64,000 nt of DNA from Oscillospiraceae bacterium. Its GTDB lineage: Bacteria; Bacillota_A; Clostridia; Oscillospirales; Ruminococcaceae. The DNA lies in the NCBI GenBank assembly GCA_004558145.1, contig SFDQ01000001.1:186001-250000 (forward strand). The letters are read 5' to 3'. Shown here in pieces: positions 22,497-31,078 of this stretch (its first letter is position 1; each line of letters begins with the position of its first letter). Made by a program: the position numbers and the translations under genes. A model generated the notes under the pieces. The model was not told the DNA's origin, searched no databases, and was given only the letters and a program-made list of their open reading frames with translations.

Positions 22497-22904
22497 TCAG
22501 ATGCGGCGACGCTTGGGCGGGCGGCAGCCATTGTGGGGGATGGGGGTCACGTCCTTGATCATGTTGACCTCAAGGCCGGTGGCCTGCAGCGCGCGGATGG
22601 CGGCTTCGCGGCCGGCGCCGGGGCCCTTGACGTAGACCTCAACGGTCTTCATGCCGTGCTCCATGGCCACCTTGGCGGCGGCCTCCGCCGCAGACTGAGC
22701 GGCGAAGGGAGTGCTCTTGCGGGAACCGCGGAAGTTCAGACCGCCGGAGCTGGCCCAGGAAACGGTGTTGCCCTGCGTATCGGTAATGGTAACGATGGTA
22801 TTGTTGAAGGTGCTCTGGATGTGCGCAGCGCCGCGCTCGATGTTCTTGCGCTCGCGCCGCTTGGTGCGCACGGCGCCCTTTTTAGCAGCAGCTTTAGTTG
22901 CCAT
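22497..22904 (-). CDS. rpsK: Small ribosomal subunit protein S11
   Basis: S11 (135 residues) lies on the 30S platform next to the Shine-Dalgarno helix. AHIQSTFNNTIVTITD, GRKSTPFAAQSAAE-like and the terminal PIPHNGCRPPKRRR signatures are present. The N-terminal 20 residues are Ala/Lys/Arg-rich, slightly longer than usual. It starts 15 bp downstream of rpsM. Confidence 0.98.
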   Translation of the reverse strand: MATKAAAKKGAVRTKRRERKNIERGAAHIQSTFNNTIVTITDTQGNTVSWASSGGLNFRGSRKSTPFAAQSAAEAAAKVAMEHGMKTVEVYVKGPGAGREAAIRALQATGLEVNMIKDVTPIPHNGCRPPKRRRI

Positions 22905-22919
22905 TTCTCTTGCTCCTCC

Positions 22920-23291
22920 TTACTTCTTCTTGTTCGCGACGGTGCGCTTCGGGCCCTTGCGGGTGCGAGCGTTGGTCTTGGTGCGCTGGCCGCGAACGGG
23001 CAGCCCCTTGCGATGGCGAACACCGCGGTAGCACTGGACTTCGACCAGGCGCTTGATGTCCAGCGCCACGTTGCGGCGCAGGTCGCCTTCCACGATGACG
23101 TTGTTCTTGTCCAGGTACTCACGGATCAGACCTTCCTGCTCAGCGGTCAGGTCCTTCACGCGGGTGTCGGGATCGATGTTGGTAGCCGCCAGGATCTTCT
23201 TGGCGGTGCTGGGGCCAATGCCATAGATGTAAGTCAGGCCTACTTCGACCCGCTTTTCGCGGGGCAGGTCAACGCCGGCAATACGTGCCAT
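22920..23291 (-). CDS. rpsM: Small ribosomal subunit protein S13
   Basis: S13 (123 residues) sits in the 30S head and contacts P-site tRNA and the 50S bridge. MARIAGVDLPREKRVEVGLTYIYGIG and the basic RHRKGLPVRGQRTKTNARTRKG tail region are diagnostic. A GGAGG site precedes ATG 23291. Confidence 0.98.
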   Translation of the reverse strand: MARIAGVDLPREKRVEVGLTYIYGIGPSTAKKILAATNIDPDTRVKDLTAEQEGLIREYLDKNNVIVEGDLRRNVALDIKRLVEVQCYRGVRHRKGLPVRGQRTKTNARTRKGPKRTVANKKK

Positions 23292-23382
23292 AGTTTCAAA
23301 AACCTCCTAAAATAACATCCCATGTCCGTGTCGGGGGCTGCGCCGGGAATCTACGCACTTGCCCCCCAAGCGCTGGGGGGCC

Positions 23383-23496
23383 TTAGCCCTGGCGCTGCTT
23401 ATGCTTGGGGTTTTCGCAAATGACCATCACGCGACCTTTGCGCTTGATGACCTTGCATTTTTCGCAGATGGGTTTCACGGAAGGCTTAACCTTCAT
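23383..23496 (-). CDS. rpmJ: Large ribosomal subunit protein L36
   Basis: The 37 codons read MKVKPSVKPICEKCKVIKRK at the start and end KHKQRQG. The CEKC-x-CxNPKH zinc-ribbon pattern (C, C, C, H) identifies the zinc-containing (C+) L36. It stabilises 23S rRNA in the mature 50S. GGAGG precedes the ATG at 23496. Position between infA and rpsM is canonical. Confidence 0.97.
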   Translation of the reverse strand: MKVKPSVKPICEKCKVIKRKGRVMVICENPKHKQRQG

Positions 23497-23526
23497 GCTG
23501 ATAACCTCCTTTGTGACTTGGGCGCT

Positions 23527-23745
23527 TTACTTAGAGCGCCAGGTGATGCGCCCCTTGGTCAGATCGTAGGGCGACATTTCCAGTGTAACCTTGTCTCCGG
23601 GCAGGATGCGGATGAAATTGGTCCGCAGTTTGCCGGAGATGTGCGCCAGCAACCGATGGCCGTTTGCCAGCTCCACCCGGAAGGTGGCGTTGGGCAGTGC
23701 CTCGACGACAGTGCCCTCAACTTCGATGACGTCTTCTTTAGACAA
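23527..23745 (-). CDS. infA: Translation initiation factor IF-1
   Basis: IF-1 (72 residues, one OB fold) blocks the ribosomal A site during initiation. The sequence SKEDVIEVEGTVVEALPNA, RTNFIRILPGDKVTLEMSPYD and GRITWR is typical. Translation starts at TTG 23743-23745 with a strong GGAGG upstream; no ATG is available in a position that would keep the conserved N-terminus. Confidence 0.97.
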   Translation of the reverse strand: MSKEDVIEVEGTVVEALPNATFRVELANGHRLLAHISGKLRTNFIRILPGDKVTLEMSPYDLTKGRITWRSK

Positions 23746-23757
23746 GCTCTTCCCTCC

Positions 23758-24015
23758 TCATGGCTTTGCGGGGTGCTGGGCGTCGAACGCCTTCACCGCC
23801 GCTGCGAGCTGTTTGTCGGTTGCAAGGCTTTCGCCCCGCAGAACGGTTGCGGTGGGGGCCACATGCCTTATCTTTTTGGCCTTGGGCCGATCCAGTTTGC
23901 GCAGACTTCCGTCCGCGAGAAAAAGCATCTGGCCTTGTATGCCGATCACCGCAAAAGTCCGGTTTTTGTCCCGGCCGGCTTTTGAGCGGACCAGCTGGCC
24001 TTTTACAAAGTCCAT
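23758..24015 (-). CDS. KOW-domain RNA-binding protein (L14e/L6e/L27e-like)
   Basis: This 85-residue basic protein lies between map and infA, the usual clostridial place for this small KOW protein. KGQLVRSKAGRDKNRTFAVIG is the KOW motif, and KLDRPKAKKIRHVAPT the conserved second half. It is thought to bind RNA or ribosomes; no function is proven to my knowledge. Its ATG lies 13 bp inside the end of map, indicating translational coupling. Confidence 0.9.
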   Translation of the reverse strand: MDFVKGQLVRSKAGRDKNRTFAVIGIQGQMLFLADGSLRKLDRPKAKKIRHVAPTATVLRGESLATDKQLAAAVKAFDAQHPAKP

Positions 24016-24776
24016 TCAGGCCCCTCCCACGCTTTGGTCAGGACTTCCGGCCCCGCGGCGGTGATGGCGACCGTGTGCTCAAAGTGAGCGGAAAGGCCGC
24101 CGTCCGCCGTTTTCACCGTCCATCCATCGGCTTGGGTCACCACGGAGTAATGCTTCTGGTTGACCATGGGTTCAATGGCGAGGGTCATGCCCGCCACAAG
24201 GCGGGGACCCCGGCCGGCGGGCCCGAAATTGGGCACCTCCGGGTCCTCGTGGAGCTCTTTGCCCACACCGTGGCCCACAAAACTGCGGACGACCGAGAAG
24301 CCGTTTTCTTCCACATAGGTCTGCACCGCGTTGCTGATGTCGCCCACCCGCGCGCCGAACACCGCGGCGGCAATGCCGCGGTGCAGCGACTCACGTGTGA
24401 CGTCCAGCAGGCGCTGGGCCTCCAGGTCCAGTTTGCCGCACCCGAAGGTGCAGGCATTGTCCCCGTTGAAGCCGCCGAACGCAGCCCCTGTGTCGATGCT
24501 GACAATATCGCCCGGCCGGATCACCTTTGCATGGCTGGGGATGCCGTGGATCACTTCGTCGTTGACGCTGATGCACGCGGTTCCCGGAAAGCCGTACAGG
24601 CCCTTGAAGTTGGGCTTGGCGCCCTGCCGTTTGATAAAGTCGAAGATGATCTTGTCGATCTCGGCGGTGGTGATGCCTGCCTCGATCGCTTCGCCGCCGC
24701 GCCGCAGCGCCAGAGCGCTGATCTCGCAGGCCCGGCGCATGACGGCAAGTTCTTTGGCGTTTTTAAGCTGGATCAC
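24003..24776 (-). CDS. map: Methionine aminopeptidase, type I
   Basis: The enzyme removes the initiator methionine from nascent proteins. The 257-residue catalytic domain carries all five metal ligands: the two Asp residues in IDTGAAF and FNGDNACTF, His in GHGVGKELHEDP, Glu in AIEPMV and Glu in FEHTVAI. There is no N-terminal zinc extension. The start is GTG 24776, 4 bp after the adk stop, with GGAGG lying in the adk 3' end. Confidence 0.97.
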   Translation of the reverse strand: MIQLKNAKELAVMRRACEISALALRRGGEAIEAGITTAEIDKIIFDFIKRQGAKPNFKGLYGFPGTACISVNDEVIHGIPSHAKVIRPGDIVSIDTGAAFGGFNGDNACTFGCGKLDLEAQRLLDVTRESLHRGIAAAVFGARVGDISNAVQTYVEENGFSVVRSFVGHGVGKELHEDPEVPNFGPAGRGPRLVAGMTLAIEPMVNQKHYSVVTQADGWTVKTADGGLSAHFEHTVAITAAGPEVLTKAWEGPEWTL

Positions 24777-24779
24777 GCG

Positions 24780-25412
24780 TTACGCCTCCAGTGCTTTCAG
24801 CAGAAGAGCGGTGGTGTCGGCAATGGTATCCTGCCCTTCCACCACCACCAGCTTGCCCCGCTGGCGGTAGAACTCCACCAGGGGCTCGGTCTGCTCGTGG
24901 TAAGCGGCCAGCCGGTCGCGCACGGTGGCGGGCTCGTCGTCCTTGCGGACGATCAGAGGCCCGCTGCACCGGTCGCACCGGTCAGGCTCGCGGCTGGGCT
25001 TGAACTCCAGGTGATAGGAGGCCCCGCAGGCGGAGCACACCCGGCGCCCGGAAAGCCGCCGCATGATCACTTCATCCGCCACCTCCAGGTCCACCACCTT
25101 GTCGATGGTCACGCCCATCTCCTCCAGAGCCTCGGCCTGGGCCACCGTGCGGGGCACGCCGTCCAGAATGAAGCCCTTGGAGCAGTCGGGCTGCGCCAGC
25201 CGCTCTTTGATGATCCCGATGATGACGTCGTCGGGGACAAGCGCGCCGCTGTCCATAAAGGATTTCGCTTTCAGTCCCATTTCGGTGCCGTTTTTCACGG
25301 CCTCGCGCAGGATGTTGCCGGTACTGATGGCCGGGATGCCCAGCTTGTCGCAGACGATCTCAGCCTGGGTGCCTTTGCCGGCACCCGGAGCGCCCAGAAG
25401 AATCAGATTCAT
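24780..25412 (-). CDS. adk: Adenylate kinase
   Basis: Interconverts AMP and ATP with two ADP. The 210-residue long form has the P-loop GAPGAGKGTQ (residues 8-17), the AMP-binding STGNILR, the GFILDGVPRT segment, and a LID domain with a four-Cys zinc site (CSACGASYH and CDRCSGP) typical of Gram-positives. The location between secY and map is the conserved order. Confidence 0.98.
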   Translation of the reverse strand: MNLILLGAPGAGKGTQAEIVCDKLGIPAISTGNILREAVKNGTEMGLKAKSFMDSGALVPDDVIIGIIKERLAQPDCSKGFILDGVPRTVAQAEALEEMGVTIDKVVDLEVADEVIMRRLSGRRVCSACGASYHLEFKPSREPDRCDRCSGPLIVRKDDEPATVRDRLAAYHEQTEPLVEFYRQRGKLVVVEGQDTIADTTALLLKALEA

Positions 25413-25452
25413 GCTCGTTTGTCCCCTTTCTGTTTTGTGTTCGCGTCAGAGC

Positions 25453-26751
25453 TTACTCAAGGAAGCCCTTGTGATGGCGCATCAGCATGTAGCTTTCCAT
25501 GCTGCGGCCGGTGTCCAGAGCCACGCCCACGACGATCAGCAGGCTGGTACCGCCCAGCTGGATGCTCACGCCGGTGACGTTGCCCAGCACGATGGGCAGC
25601 ACCGCGATGATGCCAAGGAACACAGCGCCGATCAGGGTGATCTTGCTCAGGCTCTTGGTAATGAAATCGCTGGTGGGCTTGCCCGGACGGATGCCGGGGA
25701 TGGCGCCGTTGTTCTTGCGCAGGTTGTTGGCGATCTCCACGGGGTTGTACTGAATGGCCACGTAGAAGTAGTTGAAGGCCAGGATCAGCAGCAGGTAGAT
25801 GACGGCGTAGAGGACGCTGTTGTAGTTGAACACGTCGAAGAACGCCACCCAGAAGGAGCTCTTGACCTGCAGCAGGCTGCCGATCATGTTGGGGATGCTG
25901 CACAGGGTGCTGGCGAAGATGACGGGCATAACGCCGCTCATGTTCACCTTGATGGGAATGTGGCTCGCCTGACCGCCGTACATCTTGCGGCCCACCACAC
26001 GCTTGGCGTACTGCACCGGGATGCGGCGCTCGCCGTTGGTGAGGATGACCACGAACACCACCGCCGCGATCGCCAGGATGGCGATGAGGGGGATGAAGAC
26101 GTAGTACTGGGGCTTGCCGTCAGCGGCTTCGGCCAGCAGGCCTTTCACGCTGTTGATGAGGCTGCTCCAGCGGGAGATGATGCCGACAAAGATCAGCAGC
26201 GAAACGCCGTTGCCGATGCCCTTGTCGTCGATCTGCTCGCCCATCCAGGTGAGCAGCTGGCTGCCGGCGGCGAAGCTCAGCACGATAACGACAGCGCTGA
26301 ACCAGGCCTCCCAGCCGGTGTTGTAGGTCAGCACGCCCCAGCTGCGCAGCACCATGTAGTAGCCAATGCTCATGGCCACGCCGATGCCGGCGCCGGTGTA
26401 GCGGGTGATGCGGGTCAGCTTGCGCCGGCCTTCCTCACCCTCTTTGCTCAGCCGCTCCAGGGCGGGGATCGCCACAGTGAGCAGCTGAATGATGATGGAG
26501 GCGTTGATATAGGGCGATACGCTCAGGGCGAAGATCGCGCACTGGCTCAGCGCGCCGCCGCTCATCATGTTCAGGTAATCCAGCATGTTGCCGCTGCCGC
26601 CCAGCTGACGGAACAGCTCCAGCGCGTCCACGTTGACGTAAGGCACGCTGATGGCGCAGCCCAGCCGGAAGATCACGAGGATCATCAAGGTGAACAGGAT
26701 CTTTTTACGCAGTTCGGGGATCTTCCACGCGTTGCGGAACGTATCGAACAC
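25453..26751 (-). CDS. secY: Protein translocase subunit SecY
   Basis: SecY (432 residues, ten membrane helices) forms the channel for protein export and membrane insertion. Signature regions include PYINASIIIQLL (plug/TM2 region), KEGEEGRRKLTRITRY (cytoplasmic loop) and PGKPTSDFI. The start is GTG 26751, 1 bp after the rplO stop codon, with the ribosome-binding site GAGGTGA formed by the last rplO codons, so its translation is coupled to L15. Confidence 0.97.
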   Translation of the reverse strand: MFDTFRNAWKIPELRKKILFTLMILVIFRLGCAISVPYVNVDALELFRQLGGSGNMLDYLNMMSGGALSQCAIFALSVSPYINASIIIQLLTVAIPALERLSKEGEEGRRKLTRITRYTGAGIGVAMSIGYYMVLRSWGVLTYNTGWEAWFSAVVIVLSFAAGSQLLTWMGEQIDDKGIGNGVSLLIFVGIISRWSSLINSVKGLLAEAADGKPQYYVFIPLIAILAIAAVVFVVILTNGERRIPVQYAKRVVGRKMYGGQASHIPIKVNMSGVMPVIFASTLCSIPNMIGSLLQVKSSFWVAFFDVFNYNSVLYAVIYLLLILAFNYFYVAIQYNPVEIANNLRKNNGAIPGIRPGKPTSDFITKSLSKITLIGAVFLGIIAVLPIVLGNVTGVSIQLGGTSLLIVVGVALDTGRSMESYMLMRHHKGFLE

Positions 26752-26752
26752 C

Positions 26753-27193
26753 TTAGATCACCTCGGCCTTTCCGCCTGCCTTCTCGATCTTTTCTTTGGC
26801 AGTGGCGGTGTAGGCCGCCAGCTGAACAGTGAGGGCTTTGGTCAGTTCGCCGTTGCCCAGCACCTTCACGCCGTCCAGGCTCTTCTTGATCAGACCGGCT
26901 TCCACCAGAGCCTTGGTATCAACCACGGCACCGGCTTCGAACTTGGCCTCCAGGTCGCTCACCTTAACGGTAGCATACTCGGTGGCAAAAATGTTGTTGA
27001 AACCGCGCTTGGGCAGGCGGCGCTGCAGCGGCATCTGGCCGCCTTCGAAACCAGCCTTCTTGACGCCGGAGCGGGCTTTCTGGCCCTTGTGGCCGTAGCC
27101 GGCAGTCTTGCCGTTGCCGCTGCCGTGGCCGCGGCCCTTGCGCTTCGCTGCCACATTGGAGCCGGCGGCGGGCTTTAATTCATGAAGCTTCAT
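26753..27193 (-). CDS. rplO: Large ribosomal subunit protein L15
   Basis: L15 (146 residues) is a late assembly protein of the 50S. MKLHELKPAAGSNVAAKRKGRGHGSG, GHKGQKARSG and GGQMPLQRRLPKRGF are characteristic. The usual GKTSGRGHKG reads GKTAGYGHKG here (Tyr for Arg). Confidence 0.97.
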   Translation of the reverse strand: MKLHELKPAAGSNVAAKRKGRGHGSGNGKTAGYGHKGQKARSGVKKAGFEGGQMPLQRRLPKRGFNNIFATEYATVKVSDLEAKFEAGAVVDTKALVEAGLIKKSLDGVKVLGNGELTKALTVQLAAYTATAKEKIEKAGGKAEVI

Positions 27194-27213
27194 CTGCTTG
27201 CACCTCCTTGCTG

Positions 27214-27606
27214 TTACGCTTTGGTGACCGCGACCATATGGCTGATCTTGGCGATCTTGCCGGCGGTCTGGGCGTTGTCGGGCTGAACGGTGACGTCGCC
27301 GATCTTCTTCAGGCCCAGGCTCTTGGCGGTGGCGATCTGCTTGGCGCCACGGCCGGAGAGGCTCTTGGTCAGCTTCACGGTCACGGTGCCGGCCTTGACT
27401 TCCGCCTTCTTGGCGGCGGTCTTCTTGGCGGCGGGCTTGGCCTCGCCGTCGGCCGCCTTCTTGGTGGTCTTCTTGGCGGCGGGCTTGGCCTCGCCGTCAG
27501 CCGCCTTCTTGGCCGCGGGCTTCTTGGCCGCGGTGGCCTTCTTGGCGGCGGGCTTCTTCTCGGCGGCAGCCTCGGTGGCCGCTACCTTCTTCTCGGTTTC
27601 TGCCAT
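27214..27606 (-). CDS. rpmD: Large ribosomal subunit protein L30 with a 71-residue Lys/Ala-rich N-terminal extension
   Basis: Residues 72-130 are a normal bacterial L30 (VTVKLTKSLSGRGAKQIATAKSLGL, VAVTKA end region); L30 is usually about 60 residues. Residues 1-71 are a histone-H1-like basic tail made almost entirely of Ala, Lys, Pro and Glu, with a duplicated KKAADGEAKPAAKKT block. The extension is in frame after a proper GGAGG and ATG at 27606, in the canonical L30 position between rpsE and rplO, so it is genuinely part of the gene. The tail may bind rRNA or DNA; this is inference. Confidence 0.93.
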   Translation of the reverse strand: MAETEKKVAATEAAAEKKPAAKKATAAKKPAAKKAADGEAKPAAKKTTKKAADGEAKPAAKKTAAKKAEVKAGTVTVKLTKSLSGRGAKQIATAKSLGLKKIGDVTVQPDNAQTAGKIAKISHMVAVTKA

Positions 27607-27620
27607 TGTAAGCTACCTCC

Positions 27621-28124
27621 TTAACCCAGAATCTCTTTCACGGTCTTGCCGCGCTTGGCAGCAACTTCCTCAGCGCTGACCAGGTTGCACAGGCCGTTGA
27701 AGGTGGCGGTGACCACGTTGCAGGGGTTGTTGGAGCGCAGGCACTTGGTACGGATGTCCTTGATGCCGGCCACTTCCAGGACCGCACGAACGGGGCCGCC
27801 GGCGATCACGCCGGTACCGGGGGCGGCGGGACGCATCAGGATGCGGCCGGCGCCGAACTCGCCCACGATCTCGTGGGGGATGGTGGTGCCCTTCATGTTG
27901 ATCTTGTGCATGTTCTTCTTGGCAGCCTCGAGGCCCTTGCGGATGGCCTCGGGAACTTCGCCGGCTTTGCCCATGCCAAAACCGATGGTGCCCTTGCCGT
28001 CGCCAACGACAACCAGAGCGCTGAACTTCATCACGCGGCCGCCTTTAACGGTTTTGGATACGCGGTTGATGGCAACGACTTTTTCCAGCATGCCGTCGTC
28101 AACTTCACGATTTCTTCTTTCCAT
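27621..28124 (-). CDS. rpsE: Small ribosomal subunit protein S5
   Basis: S5 (167 residues) supports decoding accuracy and 30S translocation. The dsRNA-binding N-terminal domain has VVAINRVSKTVKGGRVMKFSAL, and the C-terminal domain has AAPGTGVIAGGPVRAVLEVAGI. RBS and start at 28124 are clear. Confidence 0.98.
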   Translation of the reverse strand: MERRNREVDDGMLEKVVAINRVSKTVKGGRVMKFSALVVVGDGKGTIGFGMGKAGEVPEAIRKGLEAAKKNMHKINMKGTTIPHEIVGEFGAGRILMRPAAPGTGVIAGGPVRAVLEVAGIKDIRTKCLRSNNPCNVVTATFNGLCNLVSAEEVAAKRGKTVKEILG

Positions 28125-28137
28125 TGTATCCTCCTCC

Positions 28138-28497
28138 TTACAGCTCCAGGCCGCCCTCGCGGGCGCCCTCGGCCAAAGCTTTCACGCGGCCGTGATACAC
28201 AAAGCCACCGCGATCGAACACGACGGTCTTGATGCCTTTGGCCAGAGCCTTCTCGGCGATCATCTTACCGACCTTGTTCGCCGCCTCGACGTTGCCGCCG
28301 AAGCCCTCAAAACCCTTCTCCATCGTGGAGGCGCTGACCAGGGTCACGCCGGCCACGTCATCAATGATCTGGGCATAGATGTGCTTGGAGGAGCGGAATA
28401 CATCCAGACGGGGGCGCTCAGCGGTGCCGCTGATCTTACCGCGCACACGGCGGTGACGACGAAGCCGGGCTTCGTTCTTGTCAGGCTTATTAACCAT
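28138..28497 (-). CDS. rplR: Large ribosomal subunit protein L18
   Basis: L18 (119 residues) binds 5S rRNA with L5. RRHRRVRGKISGTAERPRLDVFRS and the terminal FDRGGFVYHGRVKALAEGAREGGL identify it. Confidence 0.98.
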   Translation of the reverse strand: MVNKPDKNEARLRRHRRVRGKISGTAERPRLDVFRSSKHIYAQIIDDVAGVTLVSASTMEKGFEGFGGNVEAANKVGKMIAEKALAKGIKTVVFDRGGFVYHGRVKALAEGAREGGLEL

Positions 28498-28515
28498 TGT
28501 CTTTCACTCCTTACC

Positions 28516-29058
28516 TTATTTGCCTTTGCCGGCTTTGCCCTCTTTGCGGATGATGTGCTCACCGGCATAGCGGATGCCCTTGCCCTTGTAAGGCTCCGGC
28601 GGGCGCTTCTCGCGCACTTCCGCGGCAAACTGGCCGACCTTCTGTTTGTCGATGCCCTTGATGATGATGGTGTTGGCGTCCGGAGCCTCGATCTTGATGT
28701 CGTCGGTCTCGTCCACGATCACCTGATGGGAGAAGCCCAGGTTCATGACCAGGCTCTTGCCCTGCTTGGCCACACGGTAGCCGACGCCCTGAACTTCCAG
28801 CTTCTTCTCGAAGCCGTTCACAACGCCCTCCACCATGTTGGAGATGTTGGTGCGGGTGAGGCCGTGCAGGCTGCGGGCCTCTTTCTCGTCATTGGGGCGG
28901 GTCACCAGGATTTCACCATTCTCGACCTTCACGGTCATCAGCGGATGGATCTTGGAATTCAGGGTGCCCTTGGGGCCCTTCACGGTGACGTCGTGCCCGT
29001 TGACGGAGACCTCGACGCCCGCAGGAATGACGATGGGTTTTCTTCCAATTCTCGACAT
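28516..29058 (-). CDS. rplF: Large ribosomal subunit protein L6
   Basis: L6 (180 residues) has two L6 repeats and lies near the factor-binding site. MSRIGRKPIVIPAGVEV, and the C-terminal RPPEPYKGKGIRYAGE are diagnostic. Confidence 0.98.
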   Translation of the reverse strand: MSRIGRKPIVIPAGVEVSVNGHDVTVKGPKGTLNSKIHPLMTVKVENGEILVTRPNDEKEARSLHGLTRTNISNMVEGVVNGFEKKLEVQGVGYRVAKQGKSLVMNLGFSHQVIVDETDDIKIEAPDANTIIIKGIDKQKVGQFAAEVREKRPPEPYKGKGIRYAGEHIIRKEGKAGKGK

Positions 29059-29076
29059 TGTCTTTATGCCCCTTTC

Positions 29077-29475
29077 TTACCACACAAAGGCGAGTACTTC
29101 GCCGCCAACGTTGGCAGCTCTGGCAGCCTTGTCGGTCATAACGCCCTTAGAAGTGGAAATGATCGCGGTGCCCAGGCCCTTCATGACCCGGGGCATATCC
29201 TCGCAGTTGGTGTAGATGCGCAGGCCGGGCTTGGAAACGCGCCGCAGGCCGGCGATGACGGGCTGGCCGTTGTCCTGATACTTCAGGGTCAGGCGCAGGG
29301 TGCCCTGCTTGGAGTCTTCGATCAGCTGCACACTCTTGATGTAGCCCTCGTCAACCAGGATCTGGCAGATCGCCTTCTTCAGGTTGGAAGCGGGAACGTC
29401 TACAGAAGGGTGTTTGGCACAGCTGGCGTTGCGGATGCGGGTGAGCAGGTCCGCGATGGGATCGGTGATATGCAT
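29077..29475 (-). CDS. rpsH: Small ribosomal subunit protein S8
   Basis: S8 (132 residues) binds helix 21 of 16S rRNA and represses the spc operon in many bacteria. DPIADLLTRIRNA and the terminal GVMTDKAARAANVGGEVLAFVW are conserved. The 122-bp gap to rpsN is the largest in the spc part apart from that before rpmJ's neighbours; it holds a GC-rich inverted repeat (GCCCCGGGGCC region) with no ORF. Confidence 0.98.
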   Translation of the reverse strand: MHITDPIADLLTRIRNASCAKHPSVDVPASNLKKAICQILVDEGYIKSVQLIEDSKQGTLRLTLKYQDNGQPVIAGLRRVSKPGLRIYTNCEDMPRVMKGLGTAIISTSKGVMTDKAARAANVGGEVLAFVW

Positions 29476-29597
29476 GCCACTAACCTCCTTAAGGTTCTTC
29501 GTTTGGGTTGTTCTTCAAAAGCGGCGGGGCGGCGGGGCTTTTGCCCCGGGGCCGCCCGCCCGCTCCGCCGGCCGGTTCGGCCGGCAGGCAGCGGGAT

Positions 29598-29783
29598 TTA
29601 CCAGCTGGCCTTCTTCACACCGGGGATCTCGCCCTTGTAGGCCAGTTCCCGGAAGCAGATGCGGCAGATGCCGTACTTACGCAGGTAAGCATGGGGACGG
29701 CCGCAGATTTTGCAGCGGTTGTAGGCGCGGGTAGAGAACTTGGGCTCGCGCTGCTGCTTGATCTTCATAGAAGTTTTTGCCAC
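29598..29783 (-). CDS. rpsN: Small ribosomal subunit protein S14, type Z
   Basis: This 61-residue short S14 has the zinc motif CKICGRPH...CRICFREL, the C+ form. It ends GEIPGVKKASW, typical of the type Z proteins. It belongs to the 30S head. Confidence 0.98.
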   Translation of the reverse strand: MAKTSMKIKQQREPKFSTRAYNRCKICGRPHAYLRKYGICRICFRELAYKGEIPGVKKASW

Positions 29784-29797
29784 AGTCGTACCCTCCC

Positions 29798-30337
29798 TCA
29801 GTTAGCGAACGGAGCGCCCAGAGCCTTCAGCAGCTCCTTGGCCTCTTCGTCGGTGTTCGCGGTGGTGACAAAGCAGATGTCCATGCCACGCACGGCGTCG
29901 ATCTTGTCGTAGTCGATCTCAGGGAAGATCAGCTGCTCCTTGATGCCCACGGCGTAGTTGCCGCGGCCGTCGAAGGAGTTGCCGTTGATGCCGCGGAAGT
30001 CACGCACGCGGGGCAGAGCCACGCTGAACAGACGATCCACGAACTCATACATACGCTCGCCCCGCAGGGTGACCTTCACGCCGATGGGCATGCCCTCGCG
30101 CAGCTTGAAGTTCGCAACGCTCTTCTTGGCGCGGCAAACCACAGGGCGCTGGCCGGTCACGGTGGCGATGTCGCCCAGGATGGCGTCCATCATCTTGGGG
30201 TTGTCCTTGGCGTCGCCGCAGCCCACGTTCACGACCACCTTGTCGAGCTTGGGGATCTGCATCACGCTCTTGTAGCCGAACTTGCTCATCAGAGCGGGAG
30301 CGATCTCGCTGACATACTTATCTTTCAAACGTGCCAT
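29798..30337 (-). CDS. rplE: Large ribosomal subunit protein L5
   Basis: L5 (179 residues) binds 5S rRNA and contacts P-site tRNA. MQIPKLDKVVVNVGCGDAK, RGERMYEFVDRL, and the terminal EEAKELLKALGAPF are conserved. Confidence 0.98.
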   Translation of the reverse strand: MARLKDKYVSEIAPALMSKFGYKSVMQIPKLDKVVVNVGCGDAKDNPKMMDAILGDIATVTGQRPVVCRAKKSVANFKLREGMPIGVKVTLRGERMYEFVDRLFSVALPRVRDFRGINGNSFDGRGNYAVGIKEQLIFPEIDYDKIDAVRGMDICFVTTANTDEEAKELLKALGAPFAN

Positions 30338-30352
30338 TGATGTTCCCCCTCC

Positions 30353-30667
30353 TTACAGCTCGGCGCCGCACTTGCGGCACACGCGCACACTCTTGCCATC
30401 CTTCACGGTGTGGGCCACGCGGGTGGCCTTGCCGCACTTGGGGCAAACCGGCATGACCTTGCAGGCGTAGATGGCGCCCTCGGCCTTCACGATGCCGCCC
30501 TGCTCGCCCTGACGGCGAGGCTTGACGTGCTTGGTGACCATGTTGCGGCCCTCGATGATGACCTTGCCCTCCTTGGGGCTGACAGCCAGAACCTTGCCGG
30601 TCTTGCCTTTGTCTTTACCGCTGATGATCATAACGTTGTCGCCGGTTTTAACATGAAGATTGTTCAT
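30353..30667 (-). CDS. rplX: Large ribosomal subunit protein L24
   Basis: L24 (104 residues) initiates 50S assembly and lines the tunnel exit. The KOW motif (GDNVMIISGKDKGKTGKVL) and a C-terminal zinc-ribbon pattern (CPKCGKATRV, CRKCGAEL) are seen. Confidence 0.97.
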   Translation of the reverse strand: MNNLHVKTGDNVMIISGKDKGKTGKVLAVSPKEGKVIIEGRNMVTKHVKPRRQGEQGGIVKAEGAIYACKVMPVCPKCGKATRVAHTVKDGKSVRVCRKCGAEL

Positions 30668-30680
30668 TCTTAAAACCTCC

Positions 30681-31049
30681 TTACAGCGATTCCGGAGCCA
30701 GGCTCAAGATCTTCAGGTAGCCATTCTCGCGCAGTTCGCGGGCGACCGGTCCAAAGATACGGGTGCCTCTCGGGTTTTTGTCTTCACGGATGATGACAGC
30801 CGCATTCTCGTCGAAGCGGATGTAGCTGCCGTCCTCGCGGCGCAGGCCATGCTTGCTGCGAACGATCACAGCCTTGACCACGTCGCCTTTCTTCACGGTG
30901 CCGCCGGGGGCCGCCTTCTTGACGGAAGCCACCACGACGTCGCCGATGTTCGCATATCTCTTGCGGGAGCCGCCCAGCACACGAATGCACATTAACTCTT
31001 TGGCACCGGTGTTATCGGCCACTTTGAGATACGTTTGCATCTGAACCAT
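30681..31049 (-). CDS. rplN: Large ribosomal subunit protein L14
   Basis: L14 (122 residues) forms intersubunit bridges and is the RsfS binding site. VADNTGAKELMCIRVLGGS and RGTRIFGPVARELRE are the L14 signatures. Confidence 0.98.
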   Translation of the reverse strand: MVQMQTYLKVADNTGAKELMCIRVLGGSRKRYANIGDVVVASVKKAAPGGTVKKGDVVKAVIVRSKHGLRREDGSYIRFDENAAVIIREDKNPRGTRIFGPVARELRENGYLKILSLAPESL

Positions 31050-31078
31050 TGCCAGATCCTCCTTTCAAAGTACCAGGC

